In this document: positions 1-7,031 of the stretch, in pieces | Position numbering within the stretch: position 1 is the stretch's first letter | Layout: every line of letters starts with the position of its first letter | Source of the DNA: Burkholderiaceae bacterium | GTDB lineage: Bacteria; Pseudomonadota; Gammaproteobacteria; Burkholderiales; Burkholderiaceae_C | NCBI GenBank assembly: GCA_023262365.1 | Contig: JALRBF010000319.1 | Span: 1-7,360, forward strand | DNA length: 7,360 bases | Direction: 5' to 3' | Position numbers and translations under genes: made by a program | Notes under the pieces: model-generated | Databases searched by the model: none | Told to the model about the DNA's origin: nothing | What the model saw: the letters and a program-made list of their open reading frames with translations, nothing else

Positions 1-413
1 AGTTGTGTGTCAAAGCCGCCCACCGCGCCGGCTTTGAAGTCGGCGTGCAGATGCAGACCGGGCCGTCCCGAGCAGTCAATCACCACACGCGACAAGGCCT
101 CATCCAGCGGCACGTAGGCGTGGCCGTAGCGGGCAATGCCACGCTTGTCGCCCACCGCCTGAGCCAGGGCCTGGCCCAGGGTAATGCCCACGTCTTCGAC
201 GGTGTGGTGCCCGTCGATGTGCAAGTCGCCCGCGGCGTGAACCTCAAGGTCAATCAGACCGTGGCGGGCGATTTGGTCAAGCATGTGGTCAAAAAAACCA
301 ATGCCGGTGGCCACCTGGCACACGCCGGTGCCATCGAGATTGATGGCCACGGTGATCTGGGTTTCACGGGTGTCCCGTTGTACCTTGGCGGTGCGGGCGG
401 CAAAGGCGGTCAT
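1..413 (-). CDS. hisB: Imidazoleglycerol-phosphate dehydratase, 5' part (cut by left edge)
   Basis: HisB removes water from imidazole glycerol phosphate to give imidazole acetol phosphate in cytosolic histidine synthesis. The visible N-terminal 137 residues carry the family landmarks: [16 protein letters not shown] at about 37-52, the metal-binding stretch HHTVEDVG at 69-76 (His69, His70 and Glu73 are likely metal ligands), [15 protein letters not shown] at 104-118, and GGFDTQ at the window edge. The family is usually about 195 residues, so roughly the last 60, including the second HH-type metal motif, lie outside the window. This is the monofunctional dehydratase type: no HAD phosphatase domain precedes it, unlike the bifunctional E. 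coli HisB. The ATG overlaps the hisC stop by 4 bases (ATGA), and an AAGG Shine-Dalgarno lies 7 bases upstream inside hisC, so translation is probably coupled to hisC. Confidence 0.97.
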   Translation of the reverse strand, partial: MTAFAARTAKVQRDTRETQITVAINLDGTGVCQVATGIGFFDHMLDQIARHGLIDLEVHAAGDLHIDGHHTVEDVGITLGQALAQAVGDKRGIARYGHAYVPLDEALSRVVIDCSGRPGLHLHADFKAGAVGGFDTQ

Positions 414-1507
414 GGCGCGGCCTTAAGGGCTTGAATGAGGGCGGTGTTTTCTTCGGGCGTGCCCACGGTGAGGCGCAGGCATTCGCTTAGCAAGGGGTGC
501 ATTGTAGAAACATTCTTGACCAAAATGCCTTGGTGCATCAAGTGTTGGTGCCAGCGCGAGGCGTCTGGCACACGCATCAGCACCATGTTGCCTTGGCTGG
601 GAAACACGGTACACCCGGGCAGTTGGGCCAGTTGCTGCAGCAAGGCCTCGCGGCTTTGCCGAATCGCCGCGGCCTGCTCGGTGTAGTGCGCGGCGTGCTC
701 CAGCGCAAACAAAGCCGCTTCGGCGTTGAGCGCGCTGACGTTGTAGGGTGGGCGCACCTTGTCGAGTTGGGCAATGACGGGCGCGTGCCCACACAGGTAG
801 CCCAGGCGAATACCGGCCAAGCCAAACTTGCTTAGCGTGCGCATGACCAGCACGTGCGGTTGGTGCGCCATGCGCGCCATCCAGCTGTCCGAGGCAAACG
901 GCTGGTAGGCTTCGTCTACCACCACCCAGCCATGGCCTTGCGCGCCCACTTGGTCAATCACGCGCTGCATGGCCTGCGGATCAAACAAATTGGCCGTGGG
1001 GTTGTTGGGATAAGCCAAAAAAGTAAGCGCCGGCCGATGGCGCTGCACCGCGGCCACCATGGCCTCGGCGTCCAGCGAAAAATCGGGCCGTAACGGCACC
1101 CCAACGTACGGCAAGCCTTGCCACTGGGCGGCCATGTGATACATGACGAAACCCGGCTCAGGCGCGAGCACGGTAGCCCCGGGCCGCATGCACGCCAGCG
1201 TGAGCAAGGTGATGAGTTCGTCCGAGCCATTGCCTAGCATCAGTTCGCAGCCTGCGGGCAACTGGGCATGCTCGGCCAAAGCGGCCTTAAGTGCCGGTAA
1301 AGATGGCCCCGGGTAGCGGTTGATGGCCACTTGCCCGAGGCGCTGCCCCAGCGCCTGCTGCAGGGCTTGGGGCAGGCGGTAGGGGTTCTCCATGGCGTCA
1401 AGTTTGACCGCATTAGGCACCACCGCGGGAACCACGTAGGCCTGTGCACGCTGCACATCGGGGCGAAGGGTGGCGGCGATGCGGGCCTTTAAGTCAGCGG
1501 TGGTCAT
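410..1507 (-). CDS. hisC: Histidinol-phosphate aminotransferase
   Basis: HisC is a PLP-dependent class I/II (fold type I) aminotransferase that converts imidazole acetol phosphate plus glutamate to histidinol phosphate plus 2-oxoglutarate. The chosen product has 365 residues, normal for the family. Visible motifs are the substrate-region ENPY at 40-43, GNGSDE at 92-97 (cofactor phosphate region), YPNNPT at 166-171, DEAY at 198-201 (Asp198 contacts the pyridine nitrogen), the Schiff-base motif [12 protein letters not shown] at 226-237 with Lys227 as PLP lysine, and RLTVG at 345-349 with Arg345 as the likely substrate carboxylate binder. The frame stays open 22 codons further upstream to 1573, but that stretch lies inside hisD and looks unrelated to the family. 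The ATG at 1507 has GAAGG 8 bases upstream and follows the hisD stop by 4 bases. The 3' end overlaps hisB by 4 bases. Confidence 0.97.
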   Translation of the reverse strand: MTTADLKARIAATLRPDVQRAQAYVVPAVVPNAVKLDAMENPYRLPQALQQALGQRLGQVAINRYPGPSLPALKAALAEHAQLPAGCELMLGNGSDELITLLTLACMRPGATVLAPEPGFVMYHMAAQWQGLPYVGVPLRPDFSLDAEAMVAAVQRHRPALTFLAYPNNPTANLFDPQAMQRVIDQVGAQGHGWVVVDEAYQPFASDSWMARMAHQPHVLVMRTLSKFGLAGIRLGYLCGHAPVIAQLDKVRPPYNVSALNAEAALFALEHAAHYTEQAAAIRQSREALLQQLAQLPGCTVFPSQGNMVLMRVPDASRWHQHLMHQGILVKNVSTMHPLLSECLRLTVGTPEENTALIQALKAAP

Positions 1508-1511
1508 GGGC

Positions 1512-2837
1512 TTAGCCTTCGTTATTGAGGCGCATTTCTGCGGCGCGGGCATGAGCTTGCAGTCCCTCGCCACGCGCCAACACCGAGGCCACTTGGCCCA
1601 GCTGCTGCGCCCCGGCGGCGCTGACTTGAATCAGGCTTGAGCGCTTTTGAAAGTCGTACACCCCAAGCGGTGACGAAAACCGCGCCGTGCCACTGGTGGG
1701 CAACACGTGGTTGGGCCCGGCGCAGTAGTCGCCCAGGCTTTCGCTGGTGTATGCGCCCAAAAAGATCGCCCCCGCGTGGCGCACCAAGGGCTCCCAGCGC
1801 GCGGGCTCGTTGCTGGCGATTTCAAGGTGCTCGGGGGCAATGCGGTTGCTGATGGCACACGCTTCTTCCATGCTGCGCGTGTGCACCAACATGCCGCGCC
1901 CCTGTAAAGAGGCACGCACGATGTCGGCGCGCGGCAATTCGGGCAGCAAACGCTGCATGGCCTGATGCACCGCCTCAAGGTAGTCGGCGTTGGGACACAG
2001 CAGCACGCTTTGCGCCAGTTCGTCGTGCTCGGCTTGGCTGAATAAGTCCATGGCCACCCAGTCCGCGGGGGTGGTGCCGTCGGCCAGCACCAAAATTTCG
2101 CTCGGCCCAGCAATCATGTCAATGCCCACCTGGCCAAACACGCGGCGTTTGGCGCTGGCGACGTAAGCGTTACCTGGGCCGGTGATTTTGTCCACGCGCG
2201 GCACGGTGGCCGTGCCATACGCCAAGGCGGCAATGGCCTGGGCCCCGCCAATGGCAAACGCCTGGGTAACGCCAGCGACATGCGCCGCGGCCAGCACCAG
2301 CGGGTTGCGCTCGCCGCCAGGGGTGGGCACCACCATCACAATCTCGGTCACGCCGGCCACCTGGGCGGGCACGGCGTTCATGAGCACGCTAGATGGGTAG
2401 GCGGCTTTGCCGCCTGGGACGTAAATACCCACCCGGTCAAGCGGCGTGACTTTTTGCCCGAGCACATTGCCTTGATCGTCGGTGTACTGCCAGCTTTGCC
2501 CGCAGGCCTGCAATTGGCGTTGGTGGTAGGCGCGCACGCGCTCGGCCGCGGCCTGCAGCGCGTCGCGCTGCGCGGCGGGCAGACTAGCAAAGGCAGCGGC
2601 CATGGCCTCGGTGTCCAGCGTCAACGAGGCCATGCTGGCGTTGGGCATGCGGTCGAAGTGGCGGGTCGCCTCAAGCAAGGCCTCATCGCCGCGCGCGCGC
2701 ACCTCGGCAATGAGCTGCGCCACCCGCGATTCAATGGCGTCGTCGGTCTGCGCCGACCACTGCAGCCGCGCGGCAAAGTGCGCCTCAAAATCGGCATCGG
2801 TGGTGCGCAGGGTGGGCAGCAAGCCGGACTGGCTCAT
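1512..2837 (-). CDS. hisD: Histidinol dehydrogenase
   Basis: HisD is a zinc enzyme that oxidises L-histidinol to L-histidine through histidinal with two NAD+, the last two steps of the pathway. The product is 441 residues, the usual length. Motifs in order are [16 protein letters not shown] at 135-150, [11 protein letters not shown] at 216-226, AGPSEILV at 243-250, the zinc-ligand stretch SQAEHDE at 267-273 (Gln268 and His271), the catalytic pair Glu336-His337 in [23 protein letters not shown] at 369-381 with Asp370 as third zinc ligand, and EGLQAH at 424-429 with His429 as fourth. Residue roles are assigned by comparison with E. coli HisD. All key residues are present. The ATG overlaps the hisG stop as ATGA, with GGAG 8 bases upstream, so coupling to hisG is likely. 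Confidence 0.98.
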   Translation of the reverse strand: MSQSGLLPTLRTTDADFEAHFAARLQWSAQTDDAIESRVAQLIAEVRARGDEALLEATRHFDRMPNASMASLTLDTEAMAAAFASLPAAQRDALQAAAERVRAYHQRQLQACGQSWQYTDDQGNVLGQKVTPLDRVGIYVPGGKAAYPSSVLMNAVPAQVAGVTEIVMVVPTPGGERNPLVLAAAHVAGVTQAFAIGGAQAIAALAYGTATVPRVDKITGPGNAYVASAKRRVFGQVGIDMIAGPSEILVLADGTTPADWVAMDLFSQAEHDELAQSVLLCPNADYLEAVHQAMQRLLPELPRADIVRASLQGRGMLVHTRSMEEACAISNRIAPEHLEIASNEPARWEPLVRHAGAIFLGAYTSESLGDYCAGPNHVLPTSGTARFSSPLGVYDFQKRSSLIQVSAAGAQQLGQVASVLARGEGLQAHARAAEMRLNNEG

Positions 2838-3502
2838 GCCGACGGCTCCGCCTGGCTGGCCGCCACCGCCTGCTGCAGCGCCGCGAGCAACGGCGCGAGC
2901 GCGGCGTGTTTGAACTTGAGCGACGCCGGGTTCACCACCAAGCGTGCGGAGATGTCCATGATGTGCTCGACCTCAACCAGCCCATTGGCCTTGAGTGTGC
3001 CGCCGGTGGAAACCAGGTCAACAATGACGTCGGCCAGCCCGGTGAGTGGCGCCAGCTCCATGCTGCCGTACAGCTTAATTAAATCGACGTGAACGCCCTT
3101 GGCGGCAAAAAACTCACGTGCGGTGTGGAGGTATTTGGTGGCCACTTTAAGCCGTGCACCTCGGCGCACGGCGCGAGCGTAGTCAAACTGGTCACGTACC
3201 GCCACGCTCATGCGGCAGCGGGCAATGCCCAAATCAATCGGTTGGTACAAGTCGTTGCCGTGGGCGGCGTGGTACTCAAGCAAGGTGTCCAGGCCACACA
3301 CGCCCAGGTCTGCCCCACCTTGGCCCACGTAGGTGGGCACGTCGGTGGCACGCACCAGCACCACCTGCAACTGCGCTTGATTGGTGGGCAAAATCAGCTT
3401 GCGGGTGTGCTCGACCTCACCTTGCACCTGCACCCCACCGGCCCCCAGCAGCGGCAAGGTTTCGTCAAAGATTCGTCCTTTGGACAACGCCAGCGTGATC
3501 AC
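2834..3502 (-). CDS. hisG: ATP phosphoribosyltransferase, short form
   Basis: HisG condenses ATP with PRPP to give phosphoribosyl-ATP, the first committed and feedback-controlled step of histidine synthesis. With the chosen GTG start it has 222 residues. It begins [18 protein letters not shown], typical of the family N-terminus, and has the PRPP-binding signature [14 protein letters not shown] at 162-175. It lacks the C-terminal regulatory domain of the roughly 300-residue long form. In bacteria with this short form, activity and histidine inhibition need the partner HisZ, which is not in the window. An in-frame GTG at 3538 would add 12 residues ([15 protein letters not shown]) that do not resemble the family. 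The GTG at 3502 is preferred because it has GGAG 7 bases upstream and fits the usual protein start. The 3' end overlaps hisD by 4 bases. Confidence 0.95.
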   Translation of the reverse strand: MITLALSKGRIFDETLPLLGAGGVQVQGEVEHTRKLILPTNQAQLQVVLVRATDVPTYVGQGGADLGVCGLDTLLEYHAAHGNDLYQPIDLGIARCRMSVAVRDQFDYARAVRRGARLKVATKYLHTAREFFAAKGVHVDLIKLYGSMELAPLTGLADVIVDLVSTGGTLKANGLVEVEHIMDISARLVVNPASLKFKHAALAPLLAALQQAVAASQAEPSA

Positions 3503-3509
3503 ACCCCTA

Positions 3510-3516
3510 CTCCCCC
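3510..3516 (-). promoter_or_regulatory. Shine-Dalgarno for hisG
   Basis: The minus strand reads GGGGGAG here, with GGAG ending 7 bases before the GTG at 3502. This supports that GTG as the hisG start over the in-frame GTG at 3538, which has only a weak purine stretch in front of it. The site sits in a G-rich tract with G runs at 3519-3521, 3512-3516 and 3504-3507. Confidence 0.6.
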
Positions 3517-3553
3517 GTCCCTTAACAAAGACCGACACATTACCACGCCCGCC

Positions 3554-4834
3554 CTAAGCCGGCTGGCGCGAAATCTGCGCACCCAGGGCTTGGAGCTTAT
3601 GCTCCATGCGGTCGTAACCCCGGTCAAGGTGGTACACGCGCTCAACCACGGTTTGACCATGGGCCACCAAGCCGGCCAGCACCAAGCTGGCCGAGGCGCG
3701 CAGGTCGGTGGCCATGACGTGGGCCCCAGACAGGCTTGCCCCACCTTCGATCCACGCGGTGTGACCTTCGGTGCGTATGCGTGCACCCAAACGCACCAGC
3801 TCTTGCACGTGCATGAATCGATTCTCAAAGATGGTCTCCACCACCTGGCTGCTGCCCTGGGCCACGGCATTAAGGGCCATGAACTGGGCCTGCATGTCGG
3901 TGGGAAAACCCGGGTATTCGGTGGTTCGAAAGCTTTGCGCGCGCAACTGCGCCCCGCCCGGGCTTTGCACCTGCAGCCCATCCACCGTTTCTTGTACCTG
4001 CACCCCGGCCTCTTGCAGCTTCTCCAGCACCGCCCCCAGGTGCTGGGCACGCGCGTGGCGCAGCAACACCTTGCCGCCGGTCATACCCACGGCACACAAA
4101 AAGGTACCGGCCTCAATGCGGTCGGGTAGCACCTGGTGCGAGGCGGCGTGCAGCCCGGCCACCCCTTGCACCGTGAGGCACGGCGTGCCCACGCCGTCGA
4201 TGCGCGCGCCCATGCGTTGCAGCATGCACGCCAAGTCAGTCACTTCGGGCTCTTGCGCCGCGTTCTCCAGCACGCTTTGGCCCTCGGCCAGTACCGCAGC
4301 CATAAGCAGGTTTTCGGTGCCTGTTACCGTCACCATGTCGGTACGCAGCCGCGCCCCACGCAGGTGGCTGCGCCCGGGCGGCAGCCGCGCGTCGATGTAG
4401 CCATGCGAGACCTCAACATTGGCACCCATGGCACGCAGGCCGGCAATGTGTTGCTCCACCGGGCGCGAGCCAATGGCGCAACCACCAGGCAAGGACACAC
4501 GGGCGTGACCATGGCGCGCCAGCAGCGGCCCCAGCACCAAGATCGAGGCGCGCATGGTTTTGACGCGCTCGTACGGTGCCTCGGGCGAATGGATGCGCTT
4601 GGCCTGCAACACCCACGGCGCATCGGCTTGCGCGCCCACCGATACCGACACGCCCATGGGCTCGAGCAAACGCCGCAGGGTCTGCACGTCTTGCAGGTGC
4701 GGCACGTTGTGCAGCGTGAGCGGTTCGGCGCTTAACAGCGCCGCGCAAAGCTGGGGCAAGGCGGCGTTTTTGGCCCCTGCAATGGGGATTTCGCCGCGCA
4801 ACGGCTGGCCACCCACCACATGCAGGCTATCCAC
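3554..4834 (-). CDS. murA: UDP-N-acetylglucosamine 1-carboxyvinyltransferase
   Basis: MurA transfers enolpyruvate from PEP to UDP-GlcNAc, the first committed cytosolic step of peptidoglycan synthesis and the target of fosfomycin. The product is 426 residues against 419 in E. coli, with a few extra residues near position 65-80. Visible residues are Lys22-Asn23 in GAKNAALP, the loop [11 protein letters not shown] with catalytic Cys119 (Cys115 in E. coli), [10 protein letters not shown] with Asp313 (Asp305 in E. coli), [13 protein letters not shown], and [18 protein letters not shown] near the C-terminus. Cys119 rather than Asp means the usual fosfomycin-reactive residue is present. The start is a GTG at 4834: the protein then aligns residue for residue with the E. 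coli N-terminus through the GAKN motif, and AAGGTGA lies 5 bases upstream. A GTG at 4843 is the alternative. The frame stays open to 4969 but that part is ibaG read in another frame. Confidence 0.97.
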   Translation of the reverse strand: MDSLHVVGGQPLRGEIPIAGAKNAALPQLCAALLSAEPLTLHNVPHLQDVQTLRRLLEPMGVSVSVGAQADAPWVLQAKRIHSPEAPYERVKTMRASILVLGPLLARHGHARVSLPGGCAIGSRPVEQHIAGLRAMGANVEVSHGYIDARLPPGRSHLRGARLRTDMVTVTGTENLLMAAVLAEGQSVLENAAQEPEVTDLACMLQRMGARIDGVGTPCLTVQGVAGLHAASHQVLPDRIEAGTFLCAVGMTGGKVLLRHARAQHLGAVLEKLQEAGVQVQETVDGLQVQSPGGAQLRAQSFRTTEYPGFPTDMQAQFMALNAVAQGSSQVVETIFENRFMHVQELVRLGARIRTEGHTAWIEGGASLSGAHVMATDLRASASLVLAGLVAHGQTVVERVYHLDRGYDRMEHKLQALGAQISRQPA

Positions 4835-5078
4835 CCGACTCACCTTGGGTACGCCACTCGCTGGGCGTGAGGGTACGCATGGATAGCGCGTGCACCTCGT
4901 CGGTGTGCATGCGCTGGCCCAGTGCGGCGTACACCTGCTGGTGGCGCTGAATGCGGCTGAGCCCCTCAAACGCCTGGCAAACGATGACAGCCTGCCAATG
5001 CCGACCGTCGCCCACCACCTGCAAATGCTCGCATGCCAGGCCTTGCGCCAAAATGTCTTGCAATTCGGTTGCTGTCAT
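4827..5078 (-). CDS. ibaG: BolA family protein, IbaG/YrbA type
   Basis: This 83-residue protein is a small BolA-family member. It shows [13 protein letters not shown] at 21-33, [18 protein letters not shown] at 37-54, and the C-terminal [13 protein letters not shown] at 63-75. BolA proteins have a KH-like fold and many work with monothiol glutaredoxins, binding a shared 2Fe-2S cluster through conserved histidines; His63 is the near-invariant one and His27 lies in the variable loop. The IbaG subgroup is suggested by the GDGxHW loop and by its place directly before murA, as in E. coli, where ibaG is acid-induced. Its molecular role is not firmly settled. The ATG has AAGGA 8 bases upstream and follows the permease stop by 3 bases. 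Its end overlaps murA by 8 bases. No signal peptide or membrane segment is present. Confidence 0.93.
   Translation of the reverse strand: MTATELQDILAQGLACEHLQVVGDGRHWQAVIVCQAFEGLSRIQRHQQVYAALGQRMHTDEVHALSMRTLTPSEWRTQGESGG
4840..4846 (-). promoter_or_regulatory. Shine-Dalgarno for murA, inside ibaG
   Basis: The minus strand reads AAGGTGA, matching the AGGTGA part of the consensus, 5 bases before the GTG at 4834. It lies within the last codons of ibaG and decides between GTG 4834 and the GTG at 4843, which overlaps this site and has a poorer spacing to any purine-rich stretch. Confidence 0.6.
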
Positions 5079-5081
5079 GGG

Positions 5082-5837
5082 TTAGTTCCTTATTTTGTAG
5101 CCCCGGCCCAGCAGCCGCATGGTGAGGGTGCCCACCACCAGCAGTGCCACAAGTAGCACCACCAGGCTAAACCAGGGCGAGACGTCGCTGCGGGCAAAAA
5201 AGCCGTAACGAAAACCGTCGATCAGGTAAAAAAACGGATTGAGGTGGCTCATGCCCTGCCAAAACGCTGGCAGCGAGTGAATGCTGTAAAACACGCCGCT
5301 CAAAAACGTCATGGGCATGATGACAAAGTTTTGAAAGCCCGCGAGTTGGTCGAATTTGTCGGCCCACAAACCGGCCAACACCCCAAGGCAAGCCAACAGC
5401 GCCGCACCACCGGCACCAAAGGCCAACACCCACAGCGGCGCTTGAAGGGCCCAGCCACCAAACCAGCCGGTGGCCAGCCACACCCCCACCCCAACCATGA
5501 TGCCGCGCAACATGGCCGAGAGCACGTAGGCAAAAAAGAAGTGCCGATGCGACAGCGGCGTGAGCAAGATGAACACCAGGTTGCCCATGATTTTGCTTTG
5601 AATCAGCGACGAGGAGCTGTTGGCAAAGGCGTTTTGCAGCACGCTCATCATCACCAAGCCGGGCATCAAAAAGGCGGTGTACGTTACGCCTTGGTACACC
5701 TGCACCCGCTCGGAGAGCACGTGGCTAAAGATAAGCATGTACAAGCACGCCGTTAACACGGGGGCGGCCACGGTTTGAAAGCTCACGCGCCAAAAGCGCT
5801 TGACTTCTTTCAAAAACAACGTCACCCAGCCGCTCAT
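5082..5837 (-). CDS. ABC-2 type exporter permease, YadH-like
   Basis: This 251-residue inner-membrane protein is the transmembrane half of an ABC-2 exporter. About six hydrophobic segments can be seen, near residues 20-40, 52-72, 99-122, 133-157, 168-188 and 222-242. An amphipathic N-terminal stretch (residues 4-20, rich in Lys, Arg and aromatic residues) precedes the first segment. The conserved C-terminal block FLSGVFYSIHSLPAFW at 178-193 followed by LNPFFYLIDGFRYGF at 199-213 is typical of the YadH group, which also resembles NodJ-type polysaccharide and drug exporters. Each functional unit would be a dimer of this protein plus two copies of the ATPase encoded just upstream. The ATG overlaps the ATPase stop as ATGA, with GGAG 8 bases upstream. 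The substrate is unknown; its place between mla and ibaG-murA suggests an envelope role, but that is inference. Confidence 0.93.
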   Translation of the reverse strand: MSGWVTLFLKEVKRFWRVSFQTVAAPVLTACLYMLIFSHVLSERVQVYQGVTYTAFLMPGLVMMSVLQNAFANSSSSLIQSKIMGNLVFILLTPLSHRHFFFAYVLSAMLRGIMVGVGVWLATGWFGGWALQAPLWVLAFGAGGAALLACLGVLAGLWADKFDQLAGFQNFVIMPMTFLSGVFYSIHSLPAFWQGMSHLNPFFYLIDGFRYGFFARSDVSPWFSLVVLLVALLVVGTLTMRLLGRGYKIRN

Positions 5838-6739
5838 TCGCGCTGCTCCATGACCTGCAGGAACACGTCTTCCAAGTCAGCTGGGCGTATTTCGACTTGT
5901 TCGGCCACCCCGCCGGCGGCACGCACCGTGGCAAGAATTTCTTCCACCGCTTGCGCACTGGGCGCGGGCAGCTGCACCACGCGCCCCGTGACCCGGGCCG
6001 TTGCCGCCAGCGCCGCGGGCAGCGGGGTTTCGAGCTTAAAGCGCAACACGCTGGAGGAGGCACGTTGCAACAAATCGGCGGTGCGCGCCAAGGCCACCAC
6101 CTGCCCTTGCTTGAGCATGGCCAGGCGCCCACACAAGGCCTCGGCCTCTTCGAGGTAGTGGGTGGTTAACAACACCGTGCTGCCGGCTTGATTGAGTTTG
6201 GCCACAAACTGCCACAGCGTTTGCCTTAATTCCACGTCCACCCCGGCGGTGGGCTCGTCGAGCACAATCACGCGAGGTTTGTGCACCAGCGCCTGCGCCA
6301 CCAGCACCCGCCGCTTCATGCCACCTGAGAGCTGGCGCATATTGGCCCCGGCTTTATCGGCCAGCCCCAAGCCTTCGAGCAATTCGTCTATCCAGCTGCC
6401 GTTGCGCCGCAGGCCAAAGTAGCCCGACTGAATGCGCAGCGTTTCGTGCACGCTAAAGAATGGGTCAAACACCAGTTCTTGCGGCACCACGCCCAGCAGC
6501 CGTCTGGCCTGGGCAAAGTCGTCCACCACGTCGTGGCCCAGCACCCGCACACGGCCGTGGGTGGCACGGGCTAGTCCAGCCAAGACGCTGATTAATGTGG
6601 TTTTGCCCGCGCCGTTGGGGCCAAGCAAGCCAAAAAACTCACCCTCTTCAATGTCAAAGGTAACCTGGCTAAGCGCCTGGAGCTGACCTCGGGTGCTGGG
6701 GTAGGTTTTGCTGACGCGGTCAAACTGTATGGCGGGCAT
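5834..6739 (-). CDS. ABC exporter ATP-binding protein, YadG-like
   Basis: This 301-residue cytosolic ATPase drives the YadH-like permease encoded next to it. All nucleotide-binding motifs are intact: Walker A GPNGAGKTT at 40-48, Q-loop Gln87 in VVPQE, signature LSGGMKRR at 137-144, Walker B VIVLDEP at 157-163 with catalytic Glu162, and H-loop His194 in TTHYLEEAE. The roughly 75 residues after the NBD end in ADLEDVFLQV, a C-terminal extension common in ABC-2 exporter ATPases (DrrA, CcmA and NatA relatives). The start MPAIQFDRVSKTYPS fits the family well, but no clear Shine-Dalgarno is seen before this ATG; instead a hairpin occupies that position. The gap from the mlaB stop is 12 bases and the end overlaps the permease by 4. 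The substrate cannot be read from the sequence. Confidence 0.94.
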   Translation of the reverse strand: MPAIQFDRVSKTYPSTRGQLQALSQVTFDIEEGEFFGLLGPNGAGKTTLISVLAGLARATHGRVRVLGHDVVDDFAQARRLLGVVPQELVFDPFFSVHETLRIQSGYFGLRRNGSWIDELLEGLGLADKAGANMRQLSGGMKRRVLVAQALVHKPRVIVLDEPTAGVDVELRQTLWQFVAKLNQAGSTVLLTTHYLEEAEALCGRLAMLKQGQVVALARTADLLQRASSSVLRFKLETPLPAALAATARVTGRVVQLPAPSAQAVEEILATVRAAGGVAEQVEIRPADLEDVFLQVMEQRE

Positions 6740-6742
6740 AAG

Positions 6743-6761
6743 CGACGCATTTTAAGCGTCG
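6743..6761 (-). promoter_or_regulatory. Perfect inverted repeat between mlaB and the ATPase gene
   Basis: On the minus strand CGACGC and GCGTCG are separated by the 7-base loop TTAAAAT. The 6-bp GC-rich stem begins in the last codons of mlaB, its loop contains the mlaB TAA stop, and it ends 3 bases before the ATPase ATG. It covers the place where a Shine-Dalgarno would be expected. No U-run follows the stem, so it is not a standard intrinsic terminator. It may affect ribosome access or message stability, which is inference. Confidence 0.4.
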
Positions 6762-7012
6762 GCCCAATCCCAGCATGCGGCGATGCCATACGCGTGGGCC
6801 AGCGCACGCAGCGCCGCTGGCGCGCCCACCACGCGCAGGGGCTGGGCATCGGGCCCAGCCACGCGCGCGGCTTGCAGCAGCAAGGCCAGTACGCTGCTGT
6901 CAAACCGCTGCAAGGCGCTGGCGTTGACCTGCTGCAACGCGGCCCCCGCCTTGGTGGTGGCGGCGTACAGCGCGGCAACGTTTTGGTGCGTAACCTCAGG
7001 GGGCAGCTGCAT
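6752..7012 (-). CDS. mlaB: STAS-domain protein, MlaB-like
   Basis: The 86-residue product is a single STAS domain with no membrane segment. In E. coli, MlaB binds the cytosolic face of the MlaF ATPase and is needed for stable, active MlaFEDB complexes that move phospholipids between the membranes. The core is seen as AALQQVNASALQRFDSSVLALLLQAARVA at about 24-52; Asp38-Ser39 corresponds to the VDT motif of E. coli MlaB, with Ser39 at the position of its important Thr52. The later LRVVGAPAALRALAHAYGI matches the second half of the domain. It is about ten residues shorter than E. coli MlaB. Sequence identity is weak in this family, so the assignment rests strongly on mlaC directly upstream. The ATG at 7012 is chosen for fit; no good Shine-Dalgarno is seen. 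The open frame reaches 7138, but that part is mlaC in another frame. Confidence 0.85.
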   Translation of the reverse strand: MQLPPEVTHQNVAALYAATTKAGAALQQVNASALQRFDSSVLALLLQAARVAGPDAQPLRVVGAPAALRALAHAYGIAACWDWADA

Positions 7013-7031
7013 GGCAGAACGTGGCAAAACC

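Noticed and set aside
3..434. 143-codon plus-strand ORF at the left edge
   Set aside because: It is antisense to hisB, whose dehydratase motifs are unmistakable on the minus strand; the plus-strand product resembles nothing I recognise.
1111..1123. Small inverted repeat GGCAAGCCTTGCC in hisC
   Set aside because: The 5-bp arms fall in mid-gene coding sequence with nothing to suggest a function.
1508..1573. Upstream extension of hisC to an ATG at 1573
   Set aside because: It would overlap hisD by about 60 bases, adds a sequence unlike HisC, and ignores the well-spaced GAAGG before the ATG at 1507.
2689..2700. Alternating GC run in hisD (possible Z-DNA or simple repeat)
   Set aside because: It simply encodes Arg-Ala-Arg within a conserved helix of HisD; short alternating GC runs are common in GC-rich genes.
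3075..3082. AT-rich palindrome TTAATTAA in hisG
   Set aside because: It is a short palindrome encoding Leu-Ile-Lys in a conserved part of HisG, with no nearby promoter-like or repeat structure.
3089..4129. 346-codon plus-strand ORF opposite hisG and murA, with a neighbouring 270-codon ORF (2280-3092) that meets it in an ATGA overlap
   Set aside because: Both lie fully antisense to genes with complete catalytic motifs. Their products are His-, Gly- and Ala-rich with no recognisable domain, as expected from reading the opposite strand of GC-rich coding sequence. The ATGA contact looks like coincidence.
4136..4735. 199-codon plus-strand ORF, and a similar one at 5244-5756
   Set aside because: They are antisense shadows of murA and of the permease gene, with low-complexity His/Arg/Gly-rich products and no domain.
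6743..6761. Hairpin as an intrinsic terminator after mlaB
   Set aside because: No U-run follows the stem, the stem is only 6 bp, and the ATPase gene starts 3 bases later.
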